In this document: one piece after another, positions 33,817 to 42,800 of the stretch
How the letters are laid out: every line of letters begins with the position of its first letter
How positions within the stretch are numbered: the stretch's first letter is position 1
DNA from: Eutreptiella sp. 'Long Island Sound 2002'
Lineage: Eukaryota; Euglenozoa; Euglenophyceae; Eutreptiales; Eutreptiaceae
DNA: 64,000 bases
NCBI GenBank assembly: GCA_964036045.1
Contig: OZ038388.1
Location: 30,091,759-30,155,758 of the forward strand
Direction of reading: 5' to 3'
Position numbers and translations under genes: made by a program
The notes under the pieces: generated by a model
Seen by the model: only the letters and a program-made list of their open reading frames with translations
Told to the model about the DNA's origin: nothing
Database searches by the model: none

Positions 33817-36800
33817 CTGCAAGAGCCCCACGGGAACATGGCACTACACCCTCACCGGCAGCCGCTGTCCGCGCTGCTCCTGTGCACAGCCATGCCCGGG
33901 CAGCTCTAAGTGGGTTTCTGGGGGGGGGGGGGGGGGGGTCATCGTCTGTGCTGTGCACAAGGCATTTGTTGAGGGATGTGTTGACAGCATCACATCCTCT
34001 GGTCGTGGCGGTTGGTGCAGCCCCCGGGGCACCGTCTGTCATCGCTGTGGGGCCCTCCTGCCCTCGTTCCTTCGCGCCACCCGGTGCACCCAACAGTTGC
34101 ACTGGAGGTGCCTCCTCGCATCCGATGGGGCCCCTTGATACAGCGTACATCGGTGCAAACCCCCCCCCCATCAGTATGTACACCCGGTAGAATCCACTAG
34201 CACGCCAGATATTTCCGCAACGTTCGGCGCCCTTGCCGTTGTTTGTGCAAAAGGGGTGTTCCCAGAAGTACCCCACAAGCCGTCACTGGTGCCATGCCAT
34301 TGCCATGTTAATGTTACCCTTTGTGCCCTCTCTCTCAACTGGAGGTGACACAAGCAAAGCACACGGAATTTGCCACCTCCAAATCTCTCACACTCGAATT
34401 GAATGCAAACAAACAGAAAATTGTGAAATGGGGCATGCGGAGAGGCCACGAAACCATGCAATACGGGGGGGCCTGTTAGACCCACCTCTGCCCGCTGACC
34501 TGAGGTACGGGATGAGGCGCTTCTTGACTGCAACAGAGAGAATCCGGGCCGCATGACGGCTGAACACAGTGTTACTACGTATCCGGGAGGGGCCAGACGC
34601 CCAAGGCAAAATGGCGGCAAGCCGTTCACGTCAAGCGAAGGCGGTCGCCGCGGCCGACCAGTGCCGACGACTCCTGTCGCCACCGGTCCGCGCGTCCTCT
34701 GTTTACGTCCAGGAGCAGCAGAGTCCGGCCTTTTTCCCGGCATTCAGAACTTTCTCCTCAGCCAGGGCAGTTCTGAGGTGCAGGGGACACTCTTGGGTGG
34801 GTGGGTGGGTGGGTTTATTGGGTGTGTGTCCACCACCAGTCTTGACAGATCCTGAAGCTCCTTCCCCGGAGGTACGGTGGCAGACCTGTCAGGTCGTCTC
34901 AGGCTCCTCCGGATTGGACTCGGGGCTACAAGGCCACCACAGACCCTGGGCCACCCAGGCGCAGTGAAGCCCAACATATGCCCATGCCCATGCACACATG
35001 CATACGTGTCAATCCATGGTCCTGACCGGGGGCACTGGGCCGTGAAGCTTCTCAGAGGACCTCACCGCAGCCGCTTTGTGGGTGGGTGGGGGTGGGTGGG
35101 TTGAAGGTGGAGGGGTGGGGGTGGAAGGGGGGGCAACTTAGCCTGTCCTGGGGTTCCGCAGGCCGGTGTCTTGTGGGGTATCTTACTGCCGCTGGAATGC
35201 ACCCGCTGTGCTGCGTGGTACTGAGTTATATTGTGATGTGCCGTGCCGTGCAACGCTGTGCTGAGTTCTGTGTTCCGACTGCTGTGTGGCTCAGCACAGC
35301 ACAACACGATTGAGCACAGCATTGCACCGCACAGCACGGTGTATCTTAGCACAGCACAGCACAACACAACTGAGCACAGCACAGCACTGCACCTGAATGA
35401 TTGTTGATGGTGCCAGCGAGTCCGCATTGCTGAGGCCCAGGCTGCTGAGCATGGCATTGCTGGCTGCTCGGTTCTCCACAACGGCTTTTGTGGCCCCAGT
35501 TCCGAAGTCTGTAATGGTGACAGCAGTCCCGGATGATGCAGCTGCAACGGACAGACTTGAACTGGACGCGATGTCGACGTAGACTCTGGTCGTATTGGAC
35601 TGACTAATGGTTTCAGTGGCGGTGATCGCGTTCACAAGCGTCTGCCTTTCAGTCGAGCCCATATTCGGGACGCTGTCCAAGCCGAAGCTTGTCATCCCGT
35701 ACTTGGATGTCTGGTATGCCTCCAGCTCCGTATCACTCAGCCCTGGGCTTTGGCTTGAGGTGGGCGACGAGCTGGGTGAAGGAGACCGAGACCCCGGGGA
35801 CGAGGAAGGGGATGGAGAGCTCGAGGACGTGGAGCAGGAGGAGGGGGTGGTGCCTGACTCGCCTGAGGCCCAGCAGGCATCGCAATTCAAAGGCAAGCCA
35901 GAGGCGTACTTTATGGAGGAGGACGGAGTGTACGAGGCAGTATAGCCATCCACTGCAGAGCTGCCGCATGTCGAAAGGAAACTCCCAGAGCAGGACACAC
36001 CGCTCGGGCAGCATCCTGAAGATAACGGCATCAGCAGGGAATAGTGTGGTGCCATACCATGTTGTGGTGTGTTACGCTGCAGTGCGATGCTTGCTTGAAG
36101 ATGTGGATGTGGGCGCGCTAAAGGCTGTATGAGGTCGCTTTGCCAGCCAGGTTGGCAGCCAAGCCATAAACTGTGTTCGAATGAGTTACAAATGTGTGTG
36201 TGTGTGACGCTCAAATCTTTCAAATCATGCTCAAACTGCGAGGTACAACAATGATGCGACCAAACCATGAGTTCTTTTGTCCGAGTGCCCTGTCGCCGGG
36301 CTTCAGGAACTGGGTTGAGATGACACGCAACATGCCACAAGAGGGAGTGGGGCTCATGCTCCTACCGCATCCCGCATCCCTGGTCCGTTCTCCCGTGCTT
36401 CCCTGCGTGGAGGCCCCACTGGGCGAGTCCAATGTGCCTTTGGCGGACGCGGGGGGCGAAAAACCCACGGGTGCCGCTTTGCTGTTGGCGGACGTGGGGG
36501 GCGAAAATCCCACGGGTGCCGCCGGAGCTCATGTGCTGGGAGGGGGTGGAAGGGGTGGAAGGGGTGGACTAGCGAGTGGTTCTGTCTCCGCGGATCCTAT
36601 AACCGTTGACACTGTCTTGATGAGGGCTGGCGGCCCCTTACCCTGGTTTGTGGCCGTGTGCTGCAAGCGGCAGCGTAGCCGGCTGCTGCCCTGAAGACTC
36701 GGGTTCGAGTCCCCTTCGGCAGGCAAGCCGAAGATGAATACGAGGAGGACATGCGGCTCCCGTCGGCCGGCGGTATCGGTGACGGGGGGCACTACTGCAG

Positions 36801-39800
36801 GTATGCTGTGCTTGGTGCCTTGTTTTTCTGTGCGCCCCTGTTGACTGCACTGCTGTCTGGACTGAGTGATGACAACAGAAAAACTATGAGGACGAGACAC
36901 GCCACCCATCCATCGGCGGTACCGGTGGTGGAGGGGGATGCTGAAGGGGGCGGTGGCAGGGACCTCACCGGCGGGCCCCTAGACGGACAGACGAACCGGG
37001 GTTCGAACCCCCGACGACGACGAGCGCCGGCCACGGCGCATACCACTAGACCGTCCATGCCTCTTAACCTTTCTGGCGCAAAAATGGTTGAAACCCGACC
37101 TGACTGATGAGGCTCCGCCTATGGAAAAAGTTGGCAGGCCGTACGTGGCTGCTTTCTCGCTCTCTTCAGCATGCGCTGAACCTCCGCGCTGCTCAGGGGG
37201 GTGTACGGGAGGGGGCTGACATCCGGGGTATTATGCTTGTCCCCCGCCTCCGTGTCCTCCTGCGACCGTCTGAGAATCCTCTCTTGTGCGCGTGTGTGTG
37301 TGTGTGTGATCTGTACTTTGAGAGGTGGATCCTTGTGCAGCGCTGGGCAGGACACCCCATTTGGCTCAGGTCTGCTGAGGCCGCTGTGGAGCGTTAGACC
37401 CCCCCCTTCTGCGGAATCAGAACCTCTGTAGTTGGCTGGTTAAGTATCCAGTGTGTTTGCTCTTCCATGCCTCGTTAGAAAAAGCGGGTGGGCGACGTCC
37501 TCGGCTACGGTTTCCTCCAGCCCCTGTGGGATAGGCACTGGGGGAGACCGCGGCGGTGGTGTTTTAGGCCTCCTGCGCTTGGAGGCGGGAGGGGTGGCGG
37601 GTTGGTGTGGGGACCTCAGAAGACCTGGTGGGTGCCGTGTGGGCCTTTGCAGGCATGATTTTTTGTGGGGCCGGGGCAATTGCGCGGAGAGGGCACGTTT
37701 TCGGTGTGCCGGCACGGGGGTGTACACTTTGTGGTGTCCCCTTTGGCAGCAGTGGCGCACCCCCCTCTGTTTGAGGGTACACCTCGGGCATGGCGGCAAA
37801 TTATGCAACGGGCATAGTTGCAGCTGGGGTCTCCGAGCTACGTGCTCGTCAGCGTGGTGGCCCAGCTTGTGTGTGTGTGTGTGTGTGATCTGCACTTTTA
37901 GAGGTGGATCCTTGTGCAGCGTTGGGCTGGACGCCTCATTTGGCTCAGGTCTGCTGAGGCCTCTTTGTGACGTTGTTTCCCTCCCTTCTGCGGAATCAGA
38001 ACCTCTGTATTTTGCTGGCTAGGTATCCAGAGTGTTTGCTCTCCCGTGCCTCGTCACGAAAAGCGGGCGGGCGACATCCTCGGCCACGGTCTCCTCCAGC
38101 CCCCGTGGAACTGGGGCTGGTGGGGACGGAGGGGGGGGTGTTTTCGGCCTCCTGCGTTTGGGGGCTGGAGGGGTGGGGGGTTGGTGTGGGGACCTCAGCA
38201 GACCCGTTGAGATACGTGCAGGCCCTTGCAGGCGTGGTCGTTTGTGGGGCAGTTGTGCATGTGCAGCAAGTGGGCGCTTCCGGCGCGCAGGCACTGGGGT
38301 GCACACTTTATGGTGTCCCCGCTGACAGCAGTGGCGCACTCCCCTTTGCTTGAGTGTGCACCTCGGGCACGGTGGCAGGCCATGCAGTGGGCACAGTTGC
38401 AGTTGCGGTCTGCGTGCTATGTGGTCATCAGCGTGATGTCCCAGCGCACAGCATGCTTCAGCTGTGCGCCGAAGTCTCTTGCAGGTCGTGCATGCGTCAG
38501 CAGAGTGCTGGGCACACTTTGACGGATCAGCCGGCGGCGCCGGTGGTGGCGCCCTGTGTGTGTTTGCGCGCCTGCGTGTCCCGGTGTAGGGGCGCTGTGG
38601 GAGCTTCCCATCCCCTATCACAGGGAAGAAATCAGCTGCAAAGGAGGAGCAGCCCCCCCCCCCTTTGGCAAAAGTGGTCTGCTCCGAGGACGGAGCCAGC
38701 CCCAACTGCAGATTCCCCTGGAGTGCACGCTGTAGTCGATGCTCCTCCACTTCCTGCGCTGTTCTGCGTGGCCTATGTGTGTACGGGCGCAGTTTGTGTA
38801 TTCTGTTGAGACCAACCTTGGTGGCCCACGTGCGCTCACAGTATGCCGCTAACTGCTGAACGTGCATGTGCATGGCACTGCGGCAAGTGAAATAGGGGCG
38901 GCAGTTCAGGCCGCAGAGTGCCGGCCCCCCCAAAGGAACTAAAGAGCTGCAGCGTGTGACCACACGCGCTGGATGCAAATGGCCTTTGGTGACCAGGCGC
39001 TGCGCATTTGCCATTGCCAGTCGTAAGACCCGGCCTCTCTCTTGCAGTGAAAGGGTGGTGCCCTTAAATTTTGCCTGTGGAGCGTGTGGGAGGGTGCGTT
39101 GCGCAAATTCCTCAAAGTCCAGTGCGAGTTCCAAGAACGTCACTGTGCCTGGTTCAGGGGCCCAGTGCAGTTCCCTCAGCCAGCATAGCAGGTCCGCCAA
39201 AAAGGGCATTTCCCACTGCCATTCCACCTTCTTAGGGGTACGCAAAAGAAGTAACCCTTTGTCTTCCGGTCTGGGGAGGGGTCCCACCAGTTGGTGGTAC
39301 GGGTATTGCCGAAGCTGCTGTGAGTGTGTGTGTGTGTGTGCCGCCCCAGTATTTCAATCAATGCTTAAATTGCGAGGTTGTCCAATGTTCTTCCAACCTC
39401 GCTGGCAGGCCCTCCACTAGCACACTGATTCACAGGCCCTCCACTAGCACACTGATTCACAGCTTCGGGATTTGGTGAGTTCTCAGGAGCAGCACGCATG
39501 CAAGCCCCGGCATTCCTCATCCGCCCCCCGCAGCCAACTGCAACAAACCGGTCACAGCAGAAGAAACGCCGCAACGAACAAACCAGACTGCGCAGCAGAT
39601 TAGTTGAACAATTTCCCAGCTCTTTTCCAGCCTGTGCTGTCTAGACACAAACCAGTCCGGCTAGATGGAGGACAGTGTAACTGATCTTGCCACCCTGGAG
39701 CATATCGTAGAAAACAGGCTTGGCGTCAGTGATCGACGAGGCTGGGCTCTGAGTCAGCAACCTGGCCACCCTCGAATACACTGACAAGCACTAGCTTGGG

Positions 39801-42800
39801 GAGATTGATCTAGCTACCCTGGAATAAACCGCCGAGGCGGGGCTTACCGGGTCCGACCCAGGCATTCGATAGCTGTCTCAGGATTTCGGGGGAGACAGGG
39901 CTTGGCCTTGTGGCCTTGGCGCCTGCAACAGTCTCTCCTCCTCCTGTAACTGTATGCGCATCACTCCTACCACCAGCACTTGGCAAAGAAGGTCCTCCAT
40001 CTTTGATGAACCCGAAGAGGCCGGGGAAAATAACCAGACCACTGATTCTTGCCTGTGGACTGTCCTGTGGTGGATACACTGCAGAACAGACAAGGGGACG
40101 TGTACGGACGCCGGCACGGACTCCCACTGTCTGGCGGCCCACCCTAGGACCATCAAATAGAGACATACATTGACGAACAATGTACATGCAACTGTACATC
40201 ACCGGGAACAAGATCTAACACATCCGCTACTGCCTGCAGCTGGGAGCGGACGATAGTGTGTGCGTGTGCGTGTGTGTGACGCCCAATATCAACAACAACA
40301 CCATAGTATAGAGGAAGGCCTGCATGGGTCTGTGGGCCAGCTGTCTTTCTAAGGGCACGCTCTGCCTCGCTCCCCCCTGCGATGGGCGAGCTGCCGGTGT
40401 GTGATGCCCAATATCATTTGAAAACACAGCATGGCGTTTGCTAACATACGTCACCTCTCTACAGCTTTGTCTGCACTGCAGCAATCTTTTTTGTTTTTTT
40501 TTGGTTTTGCTGTCTCAAAGCTTCGCTGCCTGCCCACCCAGCACGACACGAAGACATGCACCCATGTACAGCCCGTTCAGGTGTGTGTGTGTGTGTGTGT
40601 GTGTGCGTGTGTGGGTGGGTGGGTGTGTACGCCCAGTACCATGCATTCTGTACACAACCACACATCATGCATGCTTTGCACCGCTCAGCATGTAAGCCGC
40701 GCATTGCACATGGTGCACTTTCAAGGCATGCAGGCATTTTGGAACCCTCGTGGGAAGAAGAGGGTGTCGAGCAGGTTCTCATGGCCCAAATTTACCTTTC
40801 TTGGTGTCCTTGATGGTCCTTGCGCAGTAGCCAAATGCCAGCCGCCAGCTGCCATCGACTATCCCTCACCAAAAACAAACCAAAACCCTGCCCCCAAAGA
40901 AACTAATGCATACCGTAGTACATCGTTGGCGTGTTGGGATAGAAGCTGGAGTTTGGCAGGCTCCCTCGTGGGTTGGAACAACTCAGACCCCCATTCTCAG
41001 TCCCTAAAGTATAATACCGGAACTTGAAATTGTCGACGCTAGACAACTCGGCCAAATAGCCGCCCTCATCGTTTGTACAGACATCGGTGCCGTACGTCTG
41101 TCCCAGGGTTGTGCATGTAAACATTTGGATGCCATTGGGCCCAAGTGGCCCATACACGGGGAATCCATCAGCGGCCCATCCAACCTGCGGGATTGACCGA
41201 GGGTAGGTCTGTGGGGTGGGAACAACTTGCATATGGGGCAATGGATCAAGCCAAAACATCCAAGAATGCAATCAGAGCGTACCATTGGCCGCAGGACAGT
41301 TTTTTGCTTTATAAAAAAACTAGATCTCTCCACTACTTAGCTCAAGAGAACATTGTAGTCTCCAACGGCAGTCTATTTGCAGGCTAAATGGAAACCCATC
41401 CCATCAGCAAAGAAATCCCAATGCATCCAGAACATATTGGTCAGAACATTTTTCCACTACAACCAGCCCCTTGTCCACACTCAGCAGAGTGTTTCACCCA
41501 AGCCTCTCAAAATACTGTGGGGGTTCTTGTCATGGAAATCCTGGCTCAGCAGGCTGTTCCTGGCTGGTCTGCAGTATCCTGGGGCCTGGGGGGCCTTTTA
41601 GGGGGGGGGGGGGGCGGATACTGCTGTATTGGGGAAAAAGAAATGGCTACATAATTTCTGCTGAATGGGCAGGAAATAAAATGGCCACATAACCCCTGCT
41701 GTATCGGGGGGAAATGAAATGGACCTTGATTCCTCTGTGCTTTGGAGACCCCGAGAGGGCAGAGGTGATGCCGCCTTTTTGCTTCCTCCCCCTTTTGGGG
41801 GTCCCCGAGACAGCAGGGGTAATGTAGCCACTTTGATTTCTCCTCCTCTTTGGGTTCCTCTTGGCACCATCCTGGACCCAGAGGGCCCTTCGCCGGGGCT
41901 GGGGGGGGGTCCTTGGGTTGCCTGAACTGGGATTCCCATGGGTGGTGGTCAGTTTCGTTGCCTGAAAGATGGGGGTACTTGCTGCAAAGATCGCATTAAT
42001 TGGTCAAATTGCATCTGGTGTGACGGATGAATGAAGCATTCACTTCATTCACCTTACTAAAGAAAAAGACACTTCATGGTGAGGCCTCACCTGCCTAGGA
42101 AAACCTCCACTCTGCAGGACTCTACAGGCGTTGAAAGGTATTGAACATAATGCATGGAAATGCTGCACGCCACTGATGGGTAACACTTGGTGGTCTGGAA
42201 CCCCCTAGCCCTGTGTCACATTGTCAAGATCAGTGGTGGTGAGCACCCTACAAATTTCACGGTCTTGGGAGAGACTCTGTGTGAAGCATGCCGGTGCCAA
42301 CATAGGAGGGACGCCAAGGGGCAGCAGCAGCACTTGTGAACGCCTGATACCTGTCCTATTCTCACCTCTTTTCCCTGGAACCAATTAGACTATTTATTTT
42401 TGAAACCTCAAACCAGTGCGTACACCCGAAGGGCCAACTGGCACACTTACGCAGCCTTGATGGCAATCCCGCCCATATTGGGGGCCAATTTCCACCAGTC
42501 TTGTCAGCGTGTTCTGCAAATATGCTGGGATCTTGGGGGAGCCAAATGAAAACATTGACAACCAACTCATTTTGTGGTCTTGAGATTGATTGCGTCTACA
42601 TTTCCATTGCCGACGGACATCAAAGTGGCTTTACTACTTTGAAAAAAATGCCTCCTTGGATCTCTGAAATCTGCCATCCATTGTTCAAACTTTGCCTCAG
42701 AAAATACATGTGGATGTTTGTGATGGTTCAGCTTTGTTTGCCACTGGTTCTGTGGTTTTCCGTGTCTTTTTATGTGCATGCATCCACCACCGGGGCAGCG

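Larger units (their letters stand above)
36016..40913 (-). other. intron 2 of the YHYH gene (4898 bp), filled by LINE fragments
   Basis: Holds the second LINE stack (B3, A3, A4, B4-like) on the same strand as the host gene, plus tRNA-like repeats and several further (GT)n tracts near 40256-40278, 40397 and 40579-40625. Intact splice sites and frame in the flanking exons indicate that the insertions are tolerated. Confidence 0.82.

Noticed and set aside
36970-37050. Functional tRNA gene
   Set aside because: A- and B-box-like sequences exist, but the anticodon loop is 6 nt and the acceptor stem has a mismatch. Treated as a SINE-type head.
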